A stretch of 38,761 nucleotides of DNA, from the NCBI GenBank assembly GCA_024229195.1, contig JAAESS010000183.1:1-38761 (forward strand), read 5' to 3'. Below, piece by piece: positions 25,043-36,100 of the stretch. The DNA comes from Flavobacteriales bacterium. Lineage in GTDB: Bacteria > Bacteroidota > Bacteroidia > Flavobacteriales > Flavobacteriaceae. The notes under the pieces are model-generated. The model was not told the origin of the DNA. It saw only the letters and a program-made list of their open reading frames with translations, and searched no databases. The position numbers were made by a program, and so were the translations under genes. How positions within the stretch are numbered: position 1 is the first letter of the stretch; each line of letters begins with the position of its first letter.

Positions 25043-26065
25043 ATGAACGAATATTTAGATGCCTCCAATAAAGATATGAATTCGGAAGAATTCGATCTTG
25101 AGAAAAAGCTCCGACCCCTATCATTTGATGATTTTGCGGGTCAGGATCAGATTTTGGAGAATCTAAAAATTTTTGTCGAAGCTGCGAATCAAAGAGATGA
25201 GGCACTTGACCACACTCTATTTCACGGACCTCCTGGTTTAGGAAAAACAACATTAGCGCATATCATTGCCAATGAATTGCAAGCGAATATCAAAGTGACT
25301 TCAGGCCCTGTACTGGATAAGCCCGGAGATCTTGCCGGCCTATTGACAAATCTTGGAGAAAGAGACGTGTTGTTTATAGATGAGATCCACCGACTCAGCC
25401 CTGTCATTGAAGAATATTTGTATTCTGCCATGGAAGATTATAAAATTGATATTATGATCGAATCAGGACCAAACGCAAGAAGTGTGCAGATCAATCTTGA
25501 ACCTTTTACCCTAATAGGTGCGACAACGAGATCCGGTTTGCTAACTGCTCCAATGAGAGCTCGATTTGGTATTAGCAGTCGATTGCAATACTACAGCACA
25601 GAATTACTTACACATATTATACAGCGAAGTTCAAAAATACTTAAAGTTCCCAATTCAATGGAAGCTTCCATTGAAATTGCAGGAAGAAGCAGAGGAACAC
25701 CAAGAATTGCAAATGCATTATTAAGACGTGTTCGAGATTTTGCACAGATAAAAGGTGATGGTAATATCGATATTAATATCGCCAAGTATGCACTGAATGC
25801 CCTTAACGTAGACCAGCACGGACTTGATGAGATGGACAATAAAATACTGACTACGATCATCGATAAATTTAAAGGAGGACCGGTTGGAATCAGTACCCTT
25901 GCTACTGCGGTAGGAGAAAATGCTGAAACCATTGAAGAAGTATACGAACCATTTTTAATTCAGGAAGGATTTATCATGAGAACCCCTCGAGGTAGAGAAG
26001 TGACTGAATTAGCCTACAAACACCTTGGAAGGATTAAAGGCTCCTCGCAGTCAGAACTATTTTAA
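25043..26065 (+). CDS. ruvB: Holliday junction branch migration ATPase RuvB
   Basis: Hexameric AAA+ motor that, with RuvA, drives branch migration of Holliday junctions. At 340 residues it is standard length. Walker A GPPGLGKT lies at 62-69, Walker B with Asp113-Glu114 in FIDEIHRL, the sensor/beta-hairpin region [16 protein letters not shown] and [18 protein letters not shown] follow, and a C-terminal winged-helix DNA-binding domain ends with [12 protein letters not shown]. The start ATG 25043 gives a short acidic lead ([17 protein letters not shown]). The gene for its partner RuvA is 3.5 kb downstream rather than adjacent. Confidence 0.97.
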   Translation: MNEYLDASNKDMNSEEFDLEKKLRPLSFDDFAGQDQILENLKIFVEAANQRDEALDHTLFHGPPGLGKTTLAHIIANELQANIKVTSGPVLDKPGDLAGLLTNLGERDVLFIDEIHRLSPVIEEYLYSAMEDYKIDIMIESGPNARSVQINLEPFTLIGATTRSGLLTAPMRARFGISSRLQYYSTELLTHIIQRSSKILKVPNSMEASIEIAGRSRGTPRIANALLRRVRDFAQIKGDGNIDINIAKYALNALNVDQHGLDEMDNKILTTIIDKFKGGPVGISTLATAVGENAETIEEVYEPFLIQEGFIMRTPRGREVTELAYKHLGRIKGSSQSELF

Positions 26066-26125
26066 TTTTACCTACAGGGTTTTTTCAAAAATAACTTGAT
26101 CCCAAAAGAGGGGATATTCAATTAA

Positions 26126-27052
26126 TTGACAAAAAAAGAGAATCATACCAACTGGATAAAAGAAGAAGCCACCAGACTTGGTTTTGATGCCTGTGGAATT
26201 TCCAAAGCAGAATTTCTTGAAAAAGAAGCGCCAAGATTAGAATCATGGTTGAATAACAATTTTCATGGAAAGATGCACTATATGGAAAATCATTTTGACA
26301 AACGTCTTGACCCCACCCTACTCGTCCCTGGTTCTAAAAGTGTTATTTCTTTGTTGTACAATTATTATCCTCAAGAAAATCAGAAAGCAAACAGTTATCA
26401 TATATCCAAATATGCCTATGGTGAAGACTATCATCATGTCATTAAGAAAAAATTAAATGAATTGGTTGCATCGATGCAAGAGGTCATGGGTAACTTCAAT
26501 GCCCGGGTATTTACTGATTCTGCTCCCATCATGGAAAGGGCATGGGCCCAAAAAAGTGGCTTGGGATGGACGGGTAAACATTCCTTATTGATCAGCAAAT
26601 ATCGAGGCTCATTCTTTTTTCTGGCTGAAATTATTCTTGACATCGAGCTAGATTATGACTCCCCATTTAAAACGGATCATTGTGGCACCTGTACCCAATG
26701 TATCGACGCCTGCCCCACTGAAGCCATATTACCCAACAACACCGTCGACGGCAGCAAATGCATCTCCTATTTTACCATTGAACTAAAGGAAGAAATACCT
26801 AAGGAGTATAAAAACAGTTTTGATAATTGGGCTTTTGGCTGTGATATCTGTCAGGATGTCTGCCCATGGAATAGATTTTCTAAACCGCATCAAGAGGAAA
26901 AATTCAAGCCCGATGACAGATTACTTCAGTTTGAAAAAAATGAGTGGGACGAAATTACTGAGGACGTTTTTAAAGAAATATTTAAAAGATCTGCTGTCAA
27001 ACGGACAAAATTTGATGGATTCAAGCGGAATATCCGTTTTCTAAAAAAATAG
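26126..27052 (+). CDS. queG: Epoxyqueuosine reductase
   Basis: Reduces epoxyqueuosine to queuosine in tRNA anticodons (last step of Q synthesis), using cobalamin and two [4Fe-4S] clusters. The 308-residue product has the N-terminal domain [13 protein letters not shown], the catalytic-region [13 protein letters not shown] (Asp131), and ferredoxin motifs Cys186-x2-Cys-x2-Cys-x3-Cys ([16 protein letters not shown]) and Cys239-x2-Cys-x3-Cys ([14 protein letters not shown]). The start must be TTG at 26126-26128: the codon just before is an in-frame TAA and the next Met is residue 50, inside the conserved domain. A weak ATCCC/GGGAT hairpin lies 12-30 bp upstream of the start. It follows ruvB by 60 bp. 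Confidence 0.94.
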   Translation: MTKKENHTNWIKEEATRLGFDACGISKAEFLEKEAPRLESWLNNNFHGKMHYMENHFDKRLDPTLLVPGSKSVISLLYNYYPQENQKANSYHISKYAYGEDYHHVIKKKLNELVASMQEVMGNFNARVFTDSAPIMERAWAQKSGLGWTGKHSLLISKYRGSFFFLAEIILDIELDYDSPFKTDHCGTCTQCIDACPTEAILPNNTVDGSKCISYFTIELKEEIPKEYKNSFDNWAFGCDICQDVCPWNRFSKPHQEEKFKPDDRLLQFEKNEWDEITEDVFKEIFKRSAVKRTKFDGFKRNIRFLKK

Positions 27053-27082
27053 AATTCCCTCCACTTCTATTGTCAAATAAAT

Positions 27083-27090
27083 TAACTTTG
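27083..27090 (+). promoter_or_regulatory. Candidate -7 box for maeB
   Basis: TAACTTTG matches TAnnTTTG exactly and lies 24 bp before the maeB ATG, in a 62-bp gap after queG. The nearest upstream TTG (27070-27072) is only 10 bp away, too close for a standard -33 element. Confidence 0.4.
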
Positions 27091-27114
27091 CGGACTTAGT
27101 CAAAAAATCAATAG

Positions 27115-29385
27115 ATGGGATCCAAAATTAAAAAAACAGACGCCTTAGCTTATCATGAATTTCCTACACCAGGTAAAATTCAAATAGTTCCAACAAAAAA
27201 GCATGCGACTCAAAGAGACCTATCACTTGCTTATTCCCCCGGAGTTGCAGAGCCTTGTTTGGAAATTGAGAAAGAATCGCAAAAAGTTTACAACTATACT
27301 TCTAAAGGTAATTTGGTTGCTGTCATCTCAAATGGAACCGCCGTATTAGGTTTAGGCGATATTGGCCCATTGGCCTCTAAACCGGTAATGGAAGGAAAGG
27401 CCTTATTGTTTAAAATTTTTGCGGATATAGATGTTTTTGATATTGAAGTAGATACAAAGGATATTGATAAATTCGTTGAAACAGTTAAAGCGATCGCACC
27501 AACGTTTGGAGGAATCAATTTGGAGGATATTAAGGCCCCTGAAGCTTTTGAGATCGAGAGAAGACTCAAAGAAGAGTTAGATATTCCGGTTATGCATGAT
27601 GACCAGCATGGAACTGCCATCATTTCTGCTGCAGCTTTAAAAAATGCTTTGGAAATAGCTGAAAAAAAGGCCTCAGAAGTCAAAATTGTCATCAATGGAG
27701 CCGGTGCTGCAGCCATATCTTGTACTCTTTTGTATAAAAAACTAGGCGTACTCAAAGAAAATATTGTGATGTGCGACAGCAAAGGTGTTTTGCGAAGTGA
27801 CCGTCAAGACCTCAACGCGCAAAAAAAAGAATTTACAACCGAAAGAGATCTGCATACGCTGGAAGATGCTATGAAAAATGCAGATGTATTAATTGGTCTT
27901 TCTATAGGAAATATAGTAAGTCCGGAGATGCTTTTAACCATGGCGGCTAAACCGATTGTTTTTGCCCTTGCCAATCCTGATCCTGAAATTGCATATCAAC
28001 TGGCCGTTGATACAAGAGATGACATTATCATGGCAACAGGAAGATCCGACCATCCCAACCAGGTAAATAACGTTTTAGGCTTTCCCTTTATCTTTAGAGG
28101 AGCCCTTGATGTGAGAGCAACAAAGATAAATGAAGAAATGAAAATGGCCGCTGTTCATGCCCTTGCTGACCTATCAAAACAAAGTGTTCCTGAGCAGGTA
28201 AATATCACCTACAACAAAAAAAATATCACTTTTGGAAAAGATTATATCATACCTAAACCATTTGACCTAAGATTGATCAGTGAGATTCCTCCTGCTGTGG
28301 CCAAGGCCGCTATGGATTCTGGTGTGGCTCAGTTACCGATCAAAAACTGGGACAGTTATCGGGAACAGCTGGTAGAGAGATTAGGAACCGGAAGTAAGCT
28401 GATGCGACTCGTTACCAGTAGAGCAAAATCAGAACCTAAGAGAGTGGTTTTTGCTGAAGCCGATCAGCTGAGCGTTTTAAAAGCAGCTCAAATAGCTTTT
28501 GACGAAGGAATGGCTATCCCTATTCTTTTAGGAGATAAAATAGCCATTGAAAGTTTGATGAAAGAAATCCAGTTTGACGAAGATATTTCTATCATTGATC
28601 CAAAATCAAAAGCAGAAGAAAAAAGAAGAAATGAGTTTGCTGAGATTTATTGGAAGAAAAAACAGCGAAATGGAATGACCCTTCTCGAGGCGCAAAAATG
28701 GATGCGGGAGCGGAATTACTTTGCAGCTATGATGGTGAATGAAAATCATGCTGATGCCCTGGTAACAGGATTTACCAGAAGTTATCCTACCGTTGCCAAA
28801 CCCATGATAGACTTAATTGGTAAAATCAAAGGGATCAGAAAAATAGCAGCTACCAATCTTATGTTAACCGAGAGAGGGCCATTATTCCTTTCCGATACTG
28901 CCATGAATATCAATCCCGATGCAATGGAATTGGCAGAAATTACAAGAATGACTGATAAGACAATGAAGATGTTTGGTCTTACGCCGAATTTAGCCATGAT
29001 ATCTTATTCGAATTTTGGTTCTTCCAGATCAGATTCTGCCACAAAAATGTCTGAAGCAGTTAAGTATCTTCATAAATTTTTTCCTAAAATAAATGTCGAT
29101 GGAGAAATTCAGGCTGATTTTGCGCTCAATATGGAAATGAGAAACGAAAAATTTCCTTTTTCCAAATTACAGGGAAAAAAAGTGAATGCACTGATCTATC
29201 CAAATCTTGAATCTGCAAACATCAGCTATAAATTGTTGAAAGAGATTCATGCCGCCGAATCTATAGGACCGATTATCATGGGCTTAAAAAAGCCGGCTCA
29301 CTTAATTCAACTTGGTGCAAGTGTAGATGAGATTGTCAATATGGTTTGCATTGCAGTTGTGGATGCCCAAAGCAGAAAGAAATAA
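27115..29385 (+). CDS. maeB: NADP-dependent malic enzyme with C-terminal phosphotransacetylase-like domain
   Basis: Decarboxylates malate to pyruvate with reduction of NADP. The 756-residue hybrid form has the malic enzyme part at about 1-430: SLAYSPGVAEPCLEIE, the metal and substrate region HDDQHGTA, the nucleotide site INGAGAAAISC, and FALANPDPE. A phosphotransacetylase-like part follows from KRVVFAEADQLSVLKAAQ to the end, with ALVTGFTRSYPT and MNINPDAMELAEIT. In studied MaeB proteins the second domain is regulatory (acetyl-CoA inhibition) and not a transacetylase. It has its own -7 box and is separated from ruvA by 158 bp. Confidence 0.96.
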   Translation: MGSKIKKTDALAYHEFPTPGKIQIVPTKKHATQRDLSLAYSPGVAEPCLEIEKESQKVYNYTSKGNLVAVISNGTAVLGLGDIGPLASKPVMEGKALLFKIFADIDVFDIEVDTKDIDKFVETVKAIAPTFGGINLEDIKAPEAFEIERRLKEELDIPVMHDDQHGTAIISAAALKNALEIAEKKASEVKIVINGAGAAAISCTLLYKKLGVLKENIVMCDSKGVLRSDRQDLNAQKKEFTTERDLHTLEDAMKNADVLIGLSIGNIVSPEMLLTMAAKPIVFALANPDPEIAYQLAVDTRDDIIMATGRSDHPNQVNNVLGFPFIFRGALDVRATKINEEMKMAAVHALADLSKQSVPEQVNITYNKKNITFGKDYIIPKPFDLRLISEIPPAVAKAAMDSGVAQLPIKNWDSYREQLVERLGTGSKLMRLVTSRAKSEPKRVVFAEADQLSVLKAAQIAFDEGMAIPILLGDKIAIESLMKEIQFDEDISIIDPKSKAEEKRRNEFAEIYWKKKQRNGMTLLEAQKWMRERNYFAAMMVNENHADALVTGFTRSYPTVAKPMIDLIGKIKGIRKIAATNLMLTERGPLFLSDTAMNINPDAMELAEITRMTDKTMKMFGLTPNLAMISYSNFGSSRSDSATKMSEAVKYLHKFFPKINVDGEIQADFALNMEMRNEKFPFSKLQGKKVNALIYPNLESANISYKLLKEIHAAESIGPIIMGLKKPAHLIQLGASVDEIVNMVCIAVVDAQSRKK

Positions 29386-29485
29386 TCTAATTCCTGAATA
29401 TGATATAGAACTACTTATCTATCTATTGTAATACTTTTTATAACCGCTTAGAAATCTGTGGTTAAATGTTATTAAATAAGGATAA

Positions 29486-29521
29486 CATTTTCATTTAAAA
29501 TGCATAAAATTATTACATTTG
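29486..29521 (+). promoter_or_regulatory. Candidate promoter of the ruvA-sprA-gcvH-vanZ group
   Basis: TACATTTG at 29514-29521 is an exact TAnnTTTG match, 22 bp before the ruvA ATG. Just upstream, CATTTT (29486-29491) and AAAATG (29497-29502) form a small inverted repeat where a -33 TTG would be expected, and no TTG is present there. The rest of the 158-bp gap after maeB shows no terminator with a T-tract. Confidence 0.4.
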
Positions 29522-29543
29522 ACTCTATCACGATTCAAAATTT

Positions 29544-30125
29544 ATGATTACACATATCCAAGGAAAAATGGTTGAGAAAAATCCTGACCATGTTGTTGTT
29601 GAATGCAATGGTTTGGGATACCATGTCAATATTTCTCTTCAAACTTTTGCAAACATACCCGATCAAGAAAACCTCAAATTATACACCTATTTAGTCATCA
29701 GAGAAGATGCTCATATTCTTTTTGGCTTTTACAGCAAAACTGAAAGAGAAATTTTTAAAATGCTTATTTCAGTTTCAGGGGTAGGACCCAGTATTGGTAT
29801 GACGATGTTATCTTCGATGGACACCGAAGAAATTCAACATGCAATTGCTAATGAAGATGTGTCAAAAATACAATCTGTTAAAGGAATTGGTCTTAAAACA
29901 GCTCAACGAGTTATCGTTGATTTGAAGGACAAAATATTAAAATCTTATGAAATTTCAGAAGATTTACCAAGTTCGAACAATACTATTAAAATTGAAGCGT
30001 TATCAGCTTTAGAAGTCTTAGGATTTTCCAGAAAAAAAATTGAAAAAGTTATACAAGTTATTTTACAAAATTCTCCCGACATAAGTCTTGAAGAATTAAT
30101 TAAACAAGCGCTTAAAAACTTGTAA
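29544..30125 (+). CDS. ruvA: Holliday junction DNA-binding protein RuvA
   Basis: Tetrameric protein that binds four-way junctions and loads RuvB. The 193-residue protein shows domain I (beta barrel, MITHIQGKMVEKNPDHVVVECNGLGYHV), the acidic-pin region, domain II helix-hairpin-helix motifs (LISVSGVGPSIGMTML and IQSVKGIGLKTAQRVIVDLKDK), and the flexible-linked domain III (ALSALEVLGFSRKKIEKVI) that contacts RuvB. Its stop codon is followed by a single codon and then the TTG start of sprA in the same frame, so the two are translationally coupled. Confidence 0.96.
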   Translation: MITHIQGKMVEKNPDHVVVECNGLGYHVNISLQTFANIPDQENLKLYTYLVIREDAHILFGFYSKTEREIFKMLISVSGVGPSIGMTMLSSMDTEEIQHAIANEDVSKIQSVKGIGLKTAQRVIVDLKDKILKSYEISEDLPSSNNTIKIEALSALEVLGFSRKKIEKVIQVILQNSPDISLEELIKQALKNL

Positions 30126-30128
30126 CGT

Positions 30129-33100
30129 TTGATCCGAATAAAACGATTTAAATATAATCTCCCTATTATATTAATTGTACTTTTATTGAGTACGACCTTT
30201 GTTTCGGCTCAAATAAATTCTGGAGACAATTCTATAACCAGCAATCAATCAACTACTTCCACTCAAAATGACACGATTGCACCCCTACCCTATTCCTTTA
30301 CAACCAATCAAAGTGGAAGCTTATTTTTAAACGATAATAAAGAGCTTGAGACCATCTATGATCCCCAGACAGGGAATTATATTTTGATGGAAAAAATCGG
30401 TGATTATTATATCAAATATCCCACCCAAATGACTCCGCAAGAATACAAGGAGTATCGTTTGCAACGGGATATGTTGGAATATTCAAAAGATAAGATCAAC
30501 GCGATAAGTGGAAAAACCAAGGCAGCTTCTGATGTCCAAAAAAATTTACTGCCAACTTATTATGTAAATTCTAATTTTTTTGAAAGTGTATTTGGAGGAA
30601 ATCAAATTGATGTGAATGTTCAGGGATCGATACTCATCAAAATGGGATTGATCTATCAGCGTGTTGAAAACCCTCAATTATCAGAAAATAACCGTCAGAA
30701 CACAACTTTTGATTTTGATCAGGAAATCAATGCAAGTTTAAACGCACGAATTGGAACCCGATTAAGGGTATTGGCGAATTTTGACACTCAATCTACCTTC
30801 AACTTTCAGAATATGGTAAAGTTGGAGTATACACCTACCGAAGATGACATCATCAGAAAGATTGAAGTAGGTAATGTTTCAATGCCTATTCGAAATTCTT
30901 TGGTCACGGGGGCACAGAACCTGTTTGGAGCAAAAATGGAGCTTCAATTCGGTAAAACAACCGTTACCGGTATATTTTCTCAACAACGATCTCAAACCAG
31001 ATCTGTATCTGCTCAAGGAGGATCCATTTTAAACGAGTTTGATTTTAAGGCCAGTAATTATGACAATAACCGTCACTTCTTTATTGCCCATGAATTTCGG
31101 GATAAATACAATGATGCCCTTTCAAATTTTCCATTGATCAATAGCTCAATAAATATTACCAGAATTGAAATTTGGGTAACAAACAGGAATGCCACAACCA
31201 CAGGCACAAGAAATATAGTGACGCTTTCAGATCTTGGAGAAAATAATGCCAACAATATTGGTCCTGCAAATGTAAGCCCTGTTCCCGGTGGGCAAGACCC
31301 TTCGAATGAGGCGAATGACCTGAATAATTTACTGACACTGAATGGTCCAATCAGAAAAATCTCTTCAGTGAGTCAGGCATTAACTCCATACAATATGGCG
31401 CAAGGGAGAGATTACACCATAATGGAAAATGCGATAAAACTTGTTCAGGGAGTAGATTTCACCATGAATGCCCAATTAGGTTTTATTACTTTGAACCGAC
31501 GATTGGTGGATAGTGATGTTCTCGGAGTCGCCTATGAGTATTCTGATGGATCGGAAGTTTATCGTGTTGGAGAATTTACAGATGCGGGAGTTATTGCTCC
31601 TGACAATCTGGTTGTAAAAATGCTTCGCAGTGAAATTATCAACCCAAATATTCCCATGTTTGATCTGTTGATGAAAAACGTTTATGAAATTCCGGGTGCT
31701 TTTCAATTGCAGAAAGACGGTTTTAGGTTAGAACTCTTGTATTACGATGATAGCACGGGTGAACCTGTTAATATTTTACAAAATGCGCAGACGCCTGGTG
31801 TCAATGACAGGACGATTATGAATCTGTTGCGACTTGACCGTCTGGATCAAAACAATAACTTCAAACCTGAAGGAGATGGTTTTTTCGATTATGTCGAAGG
31901 GATCACTATAGATTCTCCAAACGGCTATTTTATTTTTCCAACCGTGGAACCATTTGGGGAAGACTTAGATGATCAACTTGTTCCCGAGGATGACATTTAT
32001 ATATTCAGGGAGCTTTATGATAGAACTCAGGCTGAGGCCCAAAACGACTTCCAGCAAAAAGACAAATATTCATTTAAGGGATACTTCAAATCTGACGGAG
32101 AAAGTGGAATTCCTCTCGGCGCTTTTAATGTTCCCCGAGGATCCGTAAAGGTTACTTCAGGAGGAAGAGAATTGGTTGAAGGCGTTGATTATGTGGTTGA
32201 TTATAATATTGGAAATGTACAGATCATAAATCCTACTTTGATAGCATCTGATGCACCAATACAGGTCGATGTTGAAAATAATATCGGATTTAATCAACAA
32301 CGTAGAAGGTATATGGGAGTTGATGTACTTCATGTTTTTAATGAAAAACTGGCAGTTGGAGGGAATATCATTAATCTGAATGAAAGGCCTCTGACCCAAA
32401 AAGCACAATTCGGTTCAGAACCGGTTAATAATACAATATTAGGTGCCTATGTGACCTACCGAACTGAAGTTCCTAAATTGACAAAATGGGCCAATGCGCT
32501 TCCCAATATAGATACTGATGTTCCTTCTTATGTATCTGTTAGATCAGAGCTTGCCTATTTAGCACCTGGAACACCTTCAGGAATTGATCTTGATGGGGCA
32601 GCAACCTCTTATATTGATGATTTTGAAGGGGCTCAGATTCCACTTGACATCAAATCACCAAGACAATGGTTTACGGCCAGTACACCTTTGGGTCAAAATG
32701 GAGATCTTGATTTTACCAATGGAAATATAGCTGCTGGTTTACCATCGGAATTGAGGTATGGTGCGAAAAGATCAAAGTTATCCTGGTATAATATTGATCA
32801 GATCTTTTATGGATCGAGTCTTCGCCCCTCAAATATTGATAGCGAAGAGTTATCCAGAGCAGAGGTGAGACAAGTAAATTACAGTGAATTATTTCCACAA
32901 GTTGACCTTGATGTTACCCAATCGAGTATCATAAGAACCTTTGATATGGCTTATTATCCTGGAGAACGTGGCACAAATAATTACGATGATAGTTTTACAG
33001 GTGACGGAAAGTATATCAATCCGGAAGACCGATGGGCAGGTATTACACGTGCACTGACTACAACGAACTTTCAACAGGCCAATATCGAGTATGTACAATT

Positions 33101-36100
33101 TTGGTTGATGGATCCATACGAGAACTATTCCATCAATCAAGAAGAAGGGGGAACAGGATCGCCACCAAGTCTGCAGGAAATGCAAGGAGATCTTTATTTC
33201 AACTTTGGTAGTATTTCAGAAGATATTTTAAAGGATGATCGTAAAATGTTTGAAAATGGTCTTCCAATAGATGGAGTGCAAGTTCCTGGATCGAATATTG
33301 AATCAACTCCTTGGTCATCTATTCCAACGGACCAGTCTCTCTTATATGCATTTCCTGAAAGTGATGAGGCTCGTTTGAATCAGGATCTTGGTCTTGATGG
33401 TGTTAATGATTCGGATGAGACAACAAAGTATGGAGCTGTCTTTGGTGAGGATCCATCTGCTGATAACTTTCATTATTTCAGAGGTTCTGACCTGGATGCT
33501 GAAGATGCATCAATTCTTACTCGATACAAGGAATTTAGTTTGACTGAAGGAAATTCTCCTACAATTAATAATTCTGCTGAGAACTATCCAACCTCCTCTA
33601 CCACCTATCCTGATGTGGAAGACATCAACAAGGATCAAACAATGAGTGCCATTGAAAGTTATTATCAATACAAGGTATCACTGAATAAAACTGATTTAGT
33701 TGTGGGTCAGAATTATATTGTAGACAGCAGGGTTACAACGGTTCAACTGGCGAATAATACAACTCAAACAACAACCTGGTATCAATTTAGAATTCCAATC
33801 ACTACGCCAGAGGATCCCAATAACATCATAAACGATATGGCTGGTTTTACATCAATTCGTTTTATGAGAATGTTCCTGACAAAATTCAAGATTCCTGTGG
33901 TACTAAGGTTTGGTGAATTACAATTAGTAAGGGGTGATTGGAGAAGATACACCAAAACTCTTGATGAAAATATCAATCCTCCTGAAGAAATCACACCGGA
34001 TGAAAATCAGAAATTTGAGGTTGGGGTTGTAAATATTGAAGAAAATGAAGACAGGCAGCCCATTCCATATGTGTTACCGCCGGGAATTAAAAGAGAAAGA
34101 CTTCAGGGAACCACAACAATTCAGCAACAGAATGAACAATCAGTAACGGTAAAAGTCGATGACTTGCAACCTGGTGATACAAGAGCTATTTTTAAAAATA
34201 CAACTTTTGATCTTCGGATGTACAAGCGCTTAAAAATGTTTATACATGCTGAAAGTAAGGTGGGACAACTCGAAGTAAAGGATGACGAATTATTAGGTGT
34301 CATCCGATTGGGAAGTGACGCCGAAGACAATTATTACCAAATTGAAATTCCATTAAAAATATCAAGCTTTAGCTCAGTAACCCCGGAAGAAATCTGGCCC
34401 GAAGAGAATAATATCAACGCTGCCATAGAATCTTTTGGACAACTTAAATTAGAGAGACTTGAAGTTGGAGGACCGGTAAACGAACTTTTTCCACAACCTG
34501 TTCTTGGGGAAACGCCTGAATACAGAATCAGGGTAAAAGGAAATCCTAATCTTTCTAACATTCGAACCTTTATGCTTGGGGTTAAAAACGCTTCAATCGC
34601 TCCAAAGAGCATGGAGTTATGGTTCAATGAATTACGAGTATCAGATTTTGATAATAAATCAAGCTGGGCAGCCATCGTAAATGCCGATGCAAATTTGGCT
34701 GATTTTGCTGATATATCACTCTCAGGAAGTATGCATACCATTGGTTTCGGAAGTCTTGATCAAATGGTGAATGAAAGAAGTCAGGATGAAATGAAGCAAT
34801 ATGGGCTGGTATCAAATATTAATATTGGTCAGTTATTACCTAGAAGAGCCAATGTCAGTATCCCGATCAATTTCAGTTTTGGCGAAGAATTCAGAGACCC
34901 TAAATACGATCCAAGGTTTCAGGACGTACTGTTTAAAAATGGTACAACAGATAGTGAACAGGCAAGAGATTATACCCAAAGAAAAAGTCTTAATTTCATC
35001 AATGTCAGAAAGAACAGAACCTCCCAAAGTGGTAAACCCCGTTTTTACGATGTTGAAAATTTATCCGTTTCGTATTTGTACAATGAAACTTATCACAGGG
35101 ATTATAATATTCAAAAGTTTATAGATCAAAAAGTACGGGCTTCAGCCAATTATACCCATAGTTTCGAACCGAAAATAATTGAACCCTTTAAGGCCTGGGG
35201 CTTGGTTAGTGATAAAGCGTATTTGCAATTTATCAAAGATTTTAATATCAGTTTGTTGCCGACCTCATTTGCGATCAATTCCAATATCATAAGATCCTAT
35301 AATGAACAACTCTCAAGATCATTAGTAGCCGGTCTTCCCGACCTACCATTATTACAACAGAGAAACTTTATGTTTGACTGGGATTATCTTGTGGCTTATA
35401 ATCTGACCAAATCACTTCAGTTCTCCTTAAGAGCACTAAATAATTATGTGTATGATGAATTCGAAGATGATCAGAACATTCAGCTCTATGATAATTTCTT
35501 TAGAATCGGACGCCCTGAACACTATCATCAAACTTTTAACCTGACCTATAAAATTCCTTTTGATAAATTTCCTGTTTTGAGTTTTATCAATGGAACTTAT
35601 AACTATACTGCTGATTATGACTGGCAGGCACCGGCCTACACCATTATAGATGCCGTGGGCAACACCATACAAAATGCCAATACGCACAATTTCACAGCAG
35701 ATATGAGTATGGATCGGCTTTATGATTATATCGGATTGTCAAAATTATTTACCAAAAGGAAAACAGTTGATGTTAAACAAGATCCTAAAACGGGCCAACA
35801 ACTCAAGAGCAAGAAAAGTCTTTCCACCGGTCAAAAAATTGGAAGAATTGGAGTTGATATCCTGACCTCTGTCAAAAACATCAGGCTGTCTTACACAGAA
35901 AATAATGGAACTTTTTTACCTGGATATATTCCAGAATTTGGATTCCTTGGCCAAAGCAAATACTCCGGCACTTTTGCACCTACACTGGGCTTTGTATTTG
36001 GTAGTCAAATCGACATTCTGGACAAAGCGCTGCGCAATGGCTGGATCGTTTCGAGAGATCCTAATGAGAATTTCTACGCCAGAAATTACAGCAGATCTCA

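Noticed and set aside
26095-26115. ATCCC/GGGAT hairpin upstream of queG
   Set aside because: Five base pairs without a T-tract; could be chance, so only mentioned with queG.
27294-27782. 162-codon open frame on the minus strand
   Set aside because: Lies wholly inside maeB, antisense, with a Ser/Ile/Leu-rich translation typical of a shadow frame and no homology I recognise.
34334-34741. 135-codon open frame on the minus strand
   Set aside because: Antisense to sprA, low-complexity composition, no start context; a shadow of the real gene.
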